DNA of 64,000 nt, from NCBI RefSeq assembly GCF_000230835.1, contig NZ_CM001240.1, positions 467,001 through 531,000 of the forward strand, written 5' to 3'. Shown piece by piece: positions 44,229 through 51,609 of this stretch. Made by a program: the position numbers and the translations under genes. Positions within the stretch are counted from its first letter, which is position 1. Every line of letters begins with the position of its first letter. The notes beneath the pieces are model-generated. The model was not told the DNA's origin. It did not search any database and worked only from the letters and a program-made list of their open reading frames with translations. This DNA is from Clostridium sp. DL-VIII (GTDB taxonomy: Bacteria; Bacillota; Clostridia; Clostridiales; Clostridiaceae).

Positions 44229-45536
44229 ATGTCACAAGGTGTAGAAAAATCACGTAATAGCTGCATTCTTCAAGGTGCAATTAGTACAATTTTAGAAATA
44301 GACAGGGTAATACCAATAGTTCACTCAACAGCAGGATGTACTATTCAACAAAAGATTGGAGATAAAGCAAGCAAATATAGTGGCTTTGATATTCCTTCAA
44401 CAAATATAAATGAAAAACATGTTATTTTTGGAGGAGGATCAAGGTTAAGGGAGGAAATAAAAAATACAGTTAAGGTTGTAGATGGAGATTTATATATAAC
44501 TTTAAGTGGATGTGCTCCGGAACTTGTTGGAGATGATGTAATTACAATGACAAGTGAAGCTCAGGAACAGGGAGAACCTGTAATTTATTTTAAGGCGCCT
44601 GGATTTAAGGGGAAGTTTCATTTAGGTTATGAAGGGGTTGTAAATGCAATAATAAACCAGCTTCCACTTATAACCAAGATAAATAAAGCTAAGGAAAATA
44701 ATTTAGTTAACATATTTGGAATAATCCCAAACCAAGATATACATTGGAGAGGAAATTTAGAAGAATTGAAAAGAATCTTAGACGGAATAGGATTAAAAGT
44801 TAATACTTTATTTGGATTTAATCAAGGAATAGAGGAATGGAGAAACATTTCTTCAGCAGCATTAAATTTAGTTTTTTCAAAATGGGGAGTTAGCATTGCT
44901 GAAAATTTAAAAGAAAAATATGAGATTCCTTTTATAAATTTTGAAGCTGTGCCAGTAGGTGCTAAAGATACAATTAGTTTTGTTAAAGAGGTTAGCAGTA
45001 TATTAAATATTGATGCAGAGAAAACAGAAAAATTTTTAAGAGAAGAAAAGGAGAAAGAAGATTATTATATAAACAATTTATTAAATTTATATTTTGATTA
45101 CAATTTTCAAAAGACATTCGGCATAGTTGGAAATGAAAGTGTAGTTAGAGGGATAGATAACTTCTTATCTGAAACTTTTGGATTAATTCCAAAAGTTAGA
45201 ATTTTTACAGACCCAATACAGGAAGAGGATGAAATACTTAAAGAAAATGAATATCGTACTGAAGATTTAAATGAAATTCAGGAAATATTAAAAAGTAATA
45301 ATGTTGAATTTGTTTTAGGAAGTTCATTAGAAAAGGAAATTTCACAAGAGTTAAATGTTCCACTTTTAGTTATTTCATTTCCAGAAATAGATAAAGTAAT
45401 TTTAAACAAGAGTTATTTAGGGCTTAAAGGGGGAATCAACTTACTTGAGGATTTAAGCACGGTGATTCTAAATTACGAAAGGAAAAAACAAGAAAAAGCA
45501 GGGGAAGAAATAAAATTATTAAGGAAATATAAATAA
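44229..45536 (+). CDS. Nitrogenase-like NifK-related subunit
   Basis: A 435-residue homologue of NifK. Exactly three cysteines occur: C12 (SRNSCILQGA), C37 (HSTAGCTIQ) and C95 (TLSGCAPELVGDD). The spacings of 25 and 58 equal those of Cys70, Cys95 and Cys153 in the nitrogenase beta subunit. With C73 of the D subunit this gives four ligands, enough for one [4Fe-4S] cluster at the interface. The protein is shorter than NifK at its N terminus. It is the last gene of the plus-strand operon, followed by a two-way terminator. Confidence 0.85.
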   Translation: MSQGVEKSRNSCILQGAISTILEIDRVIPIVHSTAGCTIQQKIGDKASKYSGFDIPSTNINEKHVIFGGGSRLREEIKNTVKVVDGDLYITLSGCAPELVGDDVITMTSEAQEQGEPVIYFKAPGFKGKFHLGYEGVVNAIINQLPLITKINKAKENNLVNIFGIIPNQDIHWRGNLEELKRILDGIGLKVNTLFGFNQGIEEWRNISSAALNLVFSKWGVSIAENLKEKYEIPFINFEAVPVGAKDTISFVKEVSSILNIDAEKTEKFLREEKEKEDYYINNLLNLYFDYNFQKTFGIVGNESVVRGIDNFLSETFGLIPKVRIFTDPIQEEDEILKENEYRTEDLNEIQEILKSNNVEFVLGSSLEKEISQELNVPLLVISFPEIDKVILNKSYLGLKGGINLLEDLSTVILNYERKKQEKAGEEIKLLRKYK

Positions 45537-45597
45537 AATGATGTAAAACATAAAAGTATATAAGTTGCGTTAAATTAAAACACTATTATTAAAATTT

Positions 45598-45637
45598 AAA
45601 AAGATGACTTTTGTTTAATGCAAAAATCATCTTTTAA
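45598..45637. terminator. Bidirectional terminator between convergent sulfur operons
   Basis: AAAAAGATGA (45598-45607) pairs with TCATCTTTT (45627-45635), extended by TTTTG / CAAAA inside. It is A-rich and T-rich on opposite sides, and lies between the ends of the K-subunit gene and larE. Confidence 0.8.
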
Positions 45638-45665
45638 ATGACAAGTAATTATTCTTAAATATCCA

Positions 45666-46496
45666 TTACAAAGGCGAGGCTTTGTCTTCAATAGATAAAG
45701 TCTCATTCATGCTTCCAGTCCTATAACCAAGCAAGTCTAAAGTAACATAAGTAAATCCAATTTTCCTCAATTCATTACCAATACGATTCATTATATCTAT
45801 ATTGAAGAATTTTTCTCTTTCAGAGGGATCTACTTCTATTCTTGCAATTTCACCATGATGCCTTACTCTTACTTGAGTTATTCCAATATCTAGTAATAGC
45901 TGTTCAGCTTTATCTACCATACTTAATTTTGCAATTGTTATTTTATTTCCGTAAGGAAATCTAGAAGATAGACAAGCAAACGAAGGTTTATTCCAAGTGG
46001 GAAGACCAAGCGATTTTGATAACTCTCTTATATCATTTTTAGTAAGTCCTGCCTCTTTTAATGGACTTATTACGTCAAGTTCTTTAGCTGCCTGCATTCC
46101 TGGCCTATAATCGCCAGTATCATCTAGATTTGAACCATCAAATACATAACTTATTCCATTATTCAAGGCAATATTGTTAATTTTTGTATAAAGTTCTTTC
46201 TTGCAATAATAACATCTGTTTTTAGGATTTGAAGCAAAACCTTCAATTTCTAGTTCTTCTGAAGAGATGATTACATGTTTCACCTGAATATCTTTAGCAT
46301 ATTTGATTGCCTCATTTAATTCTCTTTTAGGGTAAGTTGATGAGGTTGCAGTAATTGCAAGTAGGTTATCACCTAATACTTCTTTAGTAACTTTTAAAAG
46401 AAAAGTACTGTCAACACCACCAGAAAAGGCTATGGCAGCACTTCCTTTTTTTCTTATTATATCTTTCAATAACTTGTACTTTTCTTGAAGTAGCAT
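45666..46496 (-). CDS. larE: LarE-type ATP-dependent sulfur transferase
   Basis: PP-loop protein of 276 residues related to LarE, which donates sulfur to build the nickel-pincer cofactor. The PP-loop AFSGGVDSTFLLKV is near residue 20. NPKNRCYYCKKELY and ACLSSRFPYG contain cysteines of the sulfur-transfer type; the Cys in ACLSSR matches the sacrificial or cluster-binding position of LarE proteins. LarB and LarC are absent from the window, so the acceptor may be different. It shares a likely operon with the TSCPD gene upstream. Confidence 0.85.
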   Translation of the reverse strand: MLLQEKYKLLKDIIRKKGSAAIAFSGGVDSTFLLKVTKEVLGDNLLAITATSSTYPKRELNEAIKYAKDIQVKHVIISSEELEIEGFASNPKNRCYYCKKELYTKINNIALNNGISYVFDGSNLDDTGDYRPGMQAAKELDVISPLKEAGLTKNDIRELSKSLGLPTWNKPSFACLSSRFPYGNKITIAKLSMVDKAEQLLLDIGITQVRVRHHGEIARIEVDPSEREKFFNIDIMNRIGNELRKIGFTYVTLDLLGYRTGSMNETLSIEDKASPL

Positions 46497-46520
46497 AATA
46501 ATACCTCCTGATATTTAGAA

Positions 46521-46781
46521 TTAAGATTTAACATTATTATATACTTCGCTAACAGCAGTAGCAAGCTGATCAGTACAAGATGTACCCTTACCATTACAAT
46601 TGATTCCTTTAAAATTTCCCTCAATTTCTTCGACTGTCATTCCTTCAACAATTTTGCAGATAGCTTTGAGATTACCATTACAGCCTCCGCCAATAAAAGC
46701 AACATTGTGAACAACATTATTATCTAAATCAAAAGATATTATTTTAGGACAAACATCTTTTGTTATATATTGATTAGACAT
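46521..46781 (-). CDS. Small TSCPD-domain protein
   Basis: An 86-residue protein with four well-placed cysteines (VCPKII, GGCNGN, KGINCNG, GTSCTDQLA), matching the TIGR03905-type TSCPD family. This domain is also found at the C terminus of some ribonucleotide reductases. GTSCTDQLATAV is the signature end. Function is unknown; cysteine pattern and location suggest metal or iron-sulfur binding or redox work in sulfur metabolism. RBS AGGAGG lies before the ATG on the minus strand. Confidence 0.8.
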   Translation of the reverse strand: MSNQYITKDVCPKIISFDLDNNVVHNVAFIGGGCNGNLKAICKIVEGMTVEEIEGNFKGINCNGKGTSCTDQLATAVSEVYNNVKS

Positions 46782-46844
46782 ACTAAATCCTCCTAGCCAG
46801 AATTATAAAAATAAATGTGTTAAAACCTCTCATTAATGAAATAG

Positions 46845-46886
46845 GGATGTCCTTCAATATGATTATTAAATCAATTTAGGACATCC
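46845..46886 (-). terminator. Hairpin after the sulfur-carrier operon
   Basis: Perfect 9-base inverted repeat GGATGTCCT (46845-46853) / AGGACATCC (46878-46886) with a 24-base loop. It lies downstream of the minus-strand carrier gene. No strong T-run follows, so it may be a weak terminator, an mRNA end stabiliser or an operator for the TSCPD-larE pair. Confidence 0.4.
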
Positions 46887-47010
46887 ACTTAAAAATAAGA
46901 ACAATAAATAAATTAATTTATTTAAGTTCTGATTACAATTCTACATTGATAATAATTAAATTTTAAGAAATCCTGTAATGATTTCAATCGTAATTGTGAA
47001 TTATGAACTT

Positions 47011-47220
47011 TTAATTGCTTCCTCCGCCCATATAATAAAGAAACTCAATAGAATCACCATCTTTTATAATATGTGTTTCAAAATCAGTTCTAGAGATAAT
47101 TTCTTCGTTTACTTGAACTGTTACATATTCCTGCATTTCAACATATTCTTTTTCTAAAAGCTCTTTTATTGATGCTTCGTTGTTTAAAATAGTTTCTTTT
47201 CCATTAATAATTACTTTCAT
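47011..47220 (-). CDS. ThiS-like sulfur carrier with C-terminal GGGSN (HcyS type)
   Basis: A 69-residue ubiquitin-fold carrier (MKVIINGKE start, then IIKDGDSIEFLYYMGGGSN). Ordinary ThiS ends in a free GG; here two extra residues, Ser-Asn, follow. In Wolinella, HcyS has such an extension and a JAMM peptidase (HcyD) must trim it before adenylation. The partner genes are all near: E1 enzyme upstream in the operon, MetY, sulfite reductase, and a JAMM peptidase at 51139. The predicted role is to carry sulfide as a thiocarboxylate for homocysteine synthesis. Confidence 0.82.
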   Translation of the reverse strand: MKVIINGKETILNNEASIKELLEKEYVEMQEYVTVQVNEEIISRTDFETHIIKDGDSIEFLYYMGGGSN

Positions 47221-47279
47221 AATAAATATTTCCTCCTAGAATTATTTCAGGTGCCTAAATTTTAAAATAAGTTTTGAAT

Positions 47280-48083
47280 TTAGCCACATGTATTTAGCTC
47301 ATAATCAATTAGTTTATTAATAGTTGGTGCTTCACCGCAAATTGCACAATTTTTATCATGATGAATATCAATTGTTCTGAAATTCATTTTTTTTGCATCA
47401 AATGTTAGCAACTTTCCAGCTAATAATTCACCAACCCCTGTAATATATTTTAAAGCTTCACTAGCTTGGATGGAACCAATTATACCTCCCATAACTCCAA
47501 GAACTCCTGCTTGCTGGCAAGTTGGCACTACATCTGGTGGTGGTGGATTTTTGAAAACACAACGATAGCAAGGACCTTGCCCAGGAACATATGTCATGGT
47601 TTGTCCCTGAAATCTAATGATTCCAGCATGTGAAAATGGTTTGTTAAGCATAACACAAGCATCATTGATTAAGAATTTAACAGGAAAGTTATCTGTTCCA
47701 TCAATAATGAAATCATAATCTCTATCTTTTATAATATCTAGAATGTTTGAAGCTGTAGCACGTTCTTGATATGTAACAACATTAACATCTGGATTTATTG
47801 CATTAATGGTTTCTTTTCCAGAGATAACTTTCGGTTTTCCAACATCCTGAGTTGAATGAATTATTTGTCTTTGAAGATTTGATAAATCAACAGTATCAGC
47901 ATCAACAAGTCCAATAGTTCCAACTCCAGCAGCTCCAAGATACATTGCAGCTGGTGCACCAAGTCCGCCTGTACCAATGATCAGAACTTTACTATCTAGT
48001 ATTTTTTCTTGACCTTTAACGCTGACATCATCTAAAATGATTTGTCTTGAATATCTTTCAAGCTGCTCATTAGTAAAATTCAT
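47280..48083 (-). CDS. ThiF/MoeB-family E1-like adenylyltransferase (HcyF type)
   Basis: Activates the C-terminal glycine of the sulfur carrier by adenylation, 267 residues. N-terminal RYSRQI, nucleotide motif IIGTGGLGAPAA (about residue 35), DADTVDLSNLQRQ and zinc-site pairs CYRCVF and CAIC are present. It lies 60 bases upstream of the carrier gene in the same transcript. Given its neighbours it is more likely HcyF-like than a thiamine or molybdopterin enzyme. Confidence 0.88.
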   Translation of the reverse strand: MNFTNEQLERYSRQIILDDVSVKGQEKILDSKVLIIGTGGLGAPAAMYLGAAGVGTIGLVDADTVDLSNLQRQIIHSTQDVGKPKVISGKETINAINPDVNVVTYQERATASNILDIIKDRDYDFIIDGTDNFPVKFLINDACVMLNKPFSHAGIIRFQGQTMTYVPGQGPCYRCVFKNPPPPDVVPTCQQAGVLGVMGGIIGSIQASEALKYITGVGELLAGKLLTFDAKKMNFRTIDIHHDKNCAICGEAPTINKLIDYELNTCG

Positions 48084-48108
48084 AATTTATCACTCCTTGT
48101 AAATTTAT

Positions 48109-48480
48109 TTACCTTGCTATAATGTTTCTGACTAAAATAGCAAGTTGATGTAAGTTTTCTTTTAATAGATATGCACAACATTTATTTTTCATTGCAAATT
48201 TAATACTTTCTGGTGAAACATCTTCTGATACAATAATAAAAGGTGTCTTTGGAGAAAGTTCATTTCTTATAAAAAGAGCTTGGATAGCATTAAAGTGAGG
48301 TGTTGAATTATCAGATAGAATAATATCAAATTCATTTTCTTTTAATGCATTTCTCATGGCTTCTTCACAGTATATATGCTGGCTATTAACCTCAAATCCA
48401 CCTCGTTTTAGTTCAAGGACATTTAAGTCAGCAATATATTTAAATTCTTCAATGATAAGAACACGTATATTTTTCATCAT
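48109..48480 (-). CDS. Stand-alone receiver domain protein
   Basis: A 123-residue response-regulator receiver with no output domain. The acidic pair (IIEEF), the Asp in IILSDNSTPHF (about residue 57), the Ser/Thr position in FIIVSEDVS and the Lys in YLLKENLH are recognisable, so it may be phosphorylated. It is embedded in the sulfur operon between MetY and the E1 enzyme with 11- and 25-base gaps, and has a good AAGGAG ribosome site. No ANTAR or other RNA-binding tail is present. Its target is unknown. Confidence 0.8.
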   Translation of the reverse strand: MMKNIRVLIIEEFKYIADLNVLELKRGGFEVNSQHIYCEEAMRNALKENEFDIILSDNSTPHFNAIQALFIRNELSPKTPFIIVSEDVSPESIKFAMKNKCCAYLLKENLHQLAILVRNIIAR

Positions 48481-48491
48481 AATCTCCTTAA

Positions 48492-49721
48492 CTAAATTTT
48501 ACTGATTGCATTTTCAAAATCAGTAATTAAATCCTCAATATCCTCAAGTCCAACACTAATCCTAATCAAATCATCAAAAATACCAGCATTTTCTTTTTCT
48601 TCATATGAACTATTTATATAAATAGTTGAAGCAGGATGAATTACAAGAGTTCTTGTATCTCCGATATTTGTGGCATTAACTGCATACTTTAGATTATTAA
48701 TTATTTTAAAAGCATTTTCCTTAGAACCGGCTCTCATGGTTAAGATTGCACCAAAGTATCCATTGAACTGGTTAATGGATATAAAATTCCATTTGCTGCT
48801 TTTAAGTCCTGGGTAATTAACATTTTCAATCTTAGGATTACTTTCTAAGAATTCTGCAAGCTTTAAAGCATTTGTACAAAGGCGCTCCATTCTGATACCA
48901 AGAGTCTCAAGACCAAGGCTATTTAAAAATGCATTTAATGGAGCAAGGCAGGCACCTAGATTCCTAAATAATCCGCCTCTAAGCTTTGAAAGGTAAGCAA
49001 AACGACCAAATTTTTTTGATGGAGCTAAATTGGGATATCGCCCAAAATCCCATTTGAAATTTCCACTATCAATAATAACTCCGCTAATTGAATTTCCGCT
49101 TCCATTAATGTATTTTGATGAGGAATGTATTACTATATCTGCTCCGAATTCAATTGGTTTAATAAGAAAAGGAGTTGCAACGGTATTATCAACAATTAAA
49201 GGGATATTGTGAGAATGTGAAATATCTGCAATTGCTTTTATATCAAGGACATTTAGCATTGGATTACCTATAGTTTCTATAAAAACTGCCTTGGTATTTT
49301 CGTTTATTAATGTTTTAAAACTATTTGGAGAATCATCTTTGGCATATTTTGTTTTTATGCCAAAGGACTGAAAATCTTGAAATAATCCTATTGTGCCGCC
49401 AAAAAGAGCACTGCTTGAAACAATTTCATCACCACTTTTTAGAATGTTTAATAATGAATTAGATATTGCTGCCATTCCAGAAGCGCAAGCAATAGCACCG
49501 ATTCCACCCTCTAATAAGGCCATCCTTTTTTCAAAAGATTCAATTGTTGGATTATTTATTCTTGTATAAGAATAACCAGGTGCGTGATTGCTAAACACAT
49601 CTTCAAGCTTTTCAGCTGTCTCATGAACAAAGGCACTAGATTGATAAATTGGTGAAAGGGTAGCACCAGTTTTGCTATCATGATTAAAATTACCATGCAA
49701 AAGAGTAGTATTAAATTTCAA
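48492..49721 (-). CDS. metY: O-acetylhomoserine sulfhydrylase-type enzyme (MetY)
   Basis: PLP-dependent gamma-replacement enzyme, about 409 residues. The PLP lysine is in HSSSKYINGSG, with SYTRINNPT and ACASGMAAIS as family blocks. It should make homocysteine from O-acetylhomoserine, taking sulfur from sulfide, methanethiol or the carrier thiocarboxylate. I prefer TTG 49721, which gives MKFNTTLLHG and follows AAGGGTGG inside the tusA end; GTG 49730 has no ribosome site. It is between tusA and the receiver gene. Confidence 0.87.
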   Translation of the reverse strand: MKFNTTLLHGNFNHDSKTGATLSPIYQSSAFVHETAEKLEDVFSNHAPGYSYTRINNPTIESFEKRMALLEGGIGAIACASGMAAISNSLLNILKSGDEIVSSSALFGGTIGLFQDFQSFGIKTKYAKDDSPNSFKTLINENTKAVFIETIGNPMLNVLDIKAIADISHSHNIPLIVDNTVATPFLIKPIEFGADIVIHSSSKYINGSGNSISGVIIDSGNFKWDFGRYPNLAPSKKFGRFAYLSKLRGGLFRNLGACLAPLNAFLNSLGLETLGIRMERLCTNALKLAEFLESNPKIENVNYPGLKSSKWNFISINQFNGYFGAILTMRAGSKENAFKIINNLKYAVNATNIGDTRTLVIHPASTIYINSSYEEKENAGIFDDLIRISVGLEDIEDLITDFENAISKI

Positions 49722-49965
49722 GTAAACCACCCTTTACAACTGCAATTGTATATGTTCCATCATCATTTTTATTTACATTCAAAACTTTATGCTTTTCATT
49801 TTTCAAGCTTCTAGGAACATTTTGTATTGGTTCTCCATCGTTTAATTTTATTTCAAGGATTTGTCCATTATCAAGTTCTTCAAGTGCAACTTTTGCTTTT
49901 ACAAAGGTTACAGGACAAACAACATCAGTAATGTCCACGAAAGAATCCGCTTTAATTTCACTCAT
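49711..49965 (-). CDS. TusA/SirA-family sulfur-transfer protein
   Basis: An 84-residue protein with the family motif VCPVTFVKAKVALEEL, where the Cys carries persulfide sulfur, and the GQILEIKLNDGEP strand. It starts on the last base of the sulfite reductase gene and overlaps metY. The likely role is handing sulfide or sulfane sulfur from the reductase towards the carrier or MetY. Confidence 0.85.
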   Translation of the reverse strand: MSEIKADSFVDITDVVCPVTFVKAKVALEELDNGQILEIKLNDGEPIQNVPRSLKNEKHKVLNVNKNDDGTYTIAVVKGGLLEI

Positions 49966-50828
49966 TATAGGACCTCCTCTAATTTTGCTTTAAGATTGTC
50001 TATACCAATTCTATCTAAAGTAAATCTAAAACGCTCACCTGCATTTGCATTTTCTTTGAAAAATTCCACTGTGGCATCAACAACTTTAAATAAGGTTTCT
50101 TTATCCTCTATTAAAGGAATTAAACTTTGTCCAAAAGCAATGTTGTTGCCATATAAACCACCAAATGAAGTAATATAACCACTGTCTCCATTCCAAGCAT
50201 CGGTAGGACAGGATTTAACGCACTTTCCACAATATATGCATTTACTTTCATCAAATTTAAGTTCATTAGTATTTTTATTTATTTCTATAGCTTTTGAGGG
50301 ACATACAGCTTTACAAACACCACAATATGTACAGGAAGTTGTATTCCATTTAGGCTTTAATCCACCTTTTATACCTAGATCATTTTCTTCAGCTTTTAAG
50401 CAGTTATTTCTACAACCTGTAATTCCGATTTTAAATTTATGTGGTAAATCTTTAGCAAAATATTTTGCATCAAGTTCCTTTGCTAAATTACTAGTTTCAA
50501 TTAATCCGCTACCACAAATGGTATTACCCTGGCACGCCGTAACAGTTCTTACACGAGGACCGCAGGCACCTGGTTCTAAACCGACAGTAGCAAGTTCAGA
50601 TTTAACAGTATTAATATCTTTAAAATCTATAAATGGAATTTCTATACCTTGTCTTGATGTAAGATGAATATAGCCATGACCATATTTTTCAGCAATTTCA
50701 CTTACTTTCTTAAGCTGGTCAGCTTTAATTTGTCCCCCTGCACCTCTAAGACGTAAAGAAAACTTTTCATATTGAATTTGTCTCATAAAGCCGCCTTTTT
50801 TGAGTTCTTTGTATTTTAATTCATCCAT
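49965..50828 (-). CDS. Small siroheme [4Fe-4S] sulfite reductase with two ferredoxin sites
   Basis: A 287-residue assimilatory-type sulfite reductase. The siroheme-cluster cysteines appear as TACQGNTIC (CX5C) and GCRNNC (CX3C). Between them and the end lie two [4Fe-4S] ferredoxin motifs, CTYCGVCKAVCP and CIYCGKCVKSCP. It should turn sulfite into sulfide, completing sulfate assimilation from CysDN and AprAB. The ATG at 50828 follows GGAGG. It is the first gene of a tusA-metY-receiver-E1-carrier operon. Confidence 0.9.
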   Translation of the reverse strand: MDELKYKELKKGGFMRQIQYEKFSLRLRGAGGQIKADQLKKVSEIAEKYGHGYIHLTSRQGIEIPFIDFKDINTVKSELATVGLEPGACGPRVRTVTACQGNTICGSGLIETSNLAKELDAKYFAKDLPHKFKIGITGCRNNCLKAEENDLGIKGGLKPKWNTTSCTYCGVCKAVCPSKAIEINKNTNELKFDESKCIYCGKCVKSCPTDAWNGDSGYITSFGGLYGNNIAFGQSLIPLIEDKETLFKVVDATVEFFKENANAGERFRFTLDRIGIDNLKAKLEEVL

Positions 50829-51138
50829 TTTATACCTCCTAATATAATATTTGATATATTTAATTATAGAATGGAGTAACTTTTGATTACAATGTGACTA
50901 TGTTTAGTATTATATTGGAATTTATTTTGAAATGAATTATTCTTAATTGACTTTAAATCGTGCTATGGTAAAATCTAAGCAAATATTATCTCATAGGGAA
51001 TATTTTCATTTATGTATTCTGTGAAATAAAATTTAAAGAATAATGAATAATTTTTGACTAATAGAAGAAATTGCTATATACTTAATTCATAGTAATCCTA
51101 TTAGGTTAATATGAAAAGATTGATAGGAGGTTGTATTT
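50829..51138. promoter_or_regulatory. Divergent promoter region of the sulfite reductase operon and the JAMM gene
   Basis: On the plus strand TTGACT (51054-51059) and TATACT (51077-51082) are 17 bases apart, a good promoter for 51139. On the minus strand a TATAAT-type -10 near 50868 with TTGTAA about 18 bases upstream could serve the reductase. An imperfect inverted repeat TATTTTCA (51001-51008) ... TGTGAAATA (51020-51028) resembles half of the island site but is 35, not 31, bases from the -35 box. Shared control is possible. Confidence 0.5.
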
Positions 51139-51561
51139 ATGATTATATTTTCAAAAGAGCAATTTAAAGAGGTAAGTGACCACTGTAAGAAATGTTTGCC
51201 AAATGAGGCTTGTGGGCTTTTGGCTGGAATAATTGATAGCAGTAATAATAAAATCATTCAAGAAATATATTTATTAAAAAATATTGATGAAAGCCCAGAG
51301 CATTTTTCAATGGATGTTCGGGAACAATTTAAGGTAATAGCTGATATTAGAAAAAATGGTTGGAGCTTAATTGGAAATTTTCATAGTCATCCTGAAACTC
51401 CATCTAGACCCTCAAAGGAAGATATTAGATTAGCATTTGATCCTAATTTAAGTTATGCAATTTTATCTTTAGCAGATAGGAATAATATCGTACTTAACAG
51501 TTTTGTTATTAAAGATAATATAGTTACTAAAGAAAAATTAATCATATTAGAGGAAGAGTAA
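51139..51561 (+). CDS. JAMM (M67) metallopeptidase, HcyD type
   Basis: A 140-residue zinc peptidase of the Mov34/MPN/Mec family. The motif is complete: Glu in NEACGLLAG (about residue 24), then NFHSHPETPSRPSKED with two His and the Asp. Related enzymes trim residues after the GG of sulfur carriers (Mec acting on CysO, HcyD acting on HcyS). The carrier at 47011 has two extra residues after GGG, so it is the natural target. Transcribed divergently from the sulfite reductase operon. Confidence 0.88.
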   Translation: MIIFSKEQFKEVSDHCKKCLPNEACGLLAGIIDSSNNKIIQEIYLLKNIDESPEHFSMDVREQFKVIADIRKNGWSLIGNFHSHPETPSRPSKEDIRLAFDPNLSYAILSLADRNNIVLNSFVIKDNIVTKEKLIILEEE

Positions 51562-51609
51562 AATTAATTTAGGGGCATTTTTAAATTTTAAGTAATTATT
51601 AATATTGGG

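Noticed and set aside
41938..45536. Nitrogen-fixing nitrogenase nifHDK
   Set aside because: The D and K proteins lack two P-cluster cysteines and both cofactor ligands, and no nifB, nifE or nifN is present in the window.
51001..51059. Fifth copy of the sulfur-island promoter site before the JAMM gene
   Set aside because: A TGTGAAAT core is present, but it is 35 rather than 31 bases from the -35 box and the ATTATTT block is not conserved.
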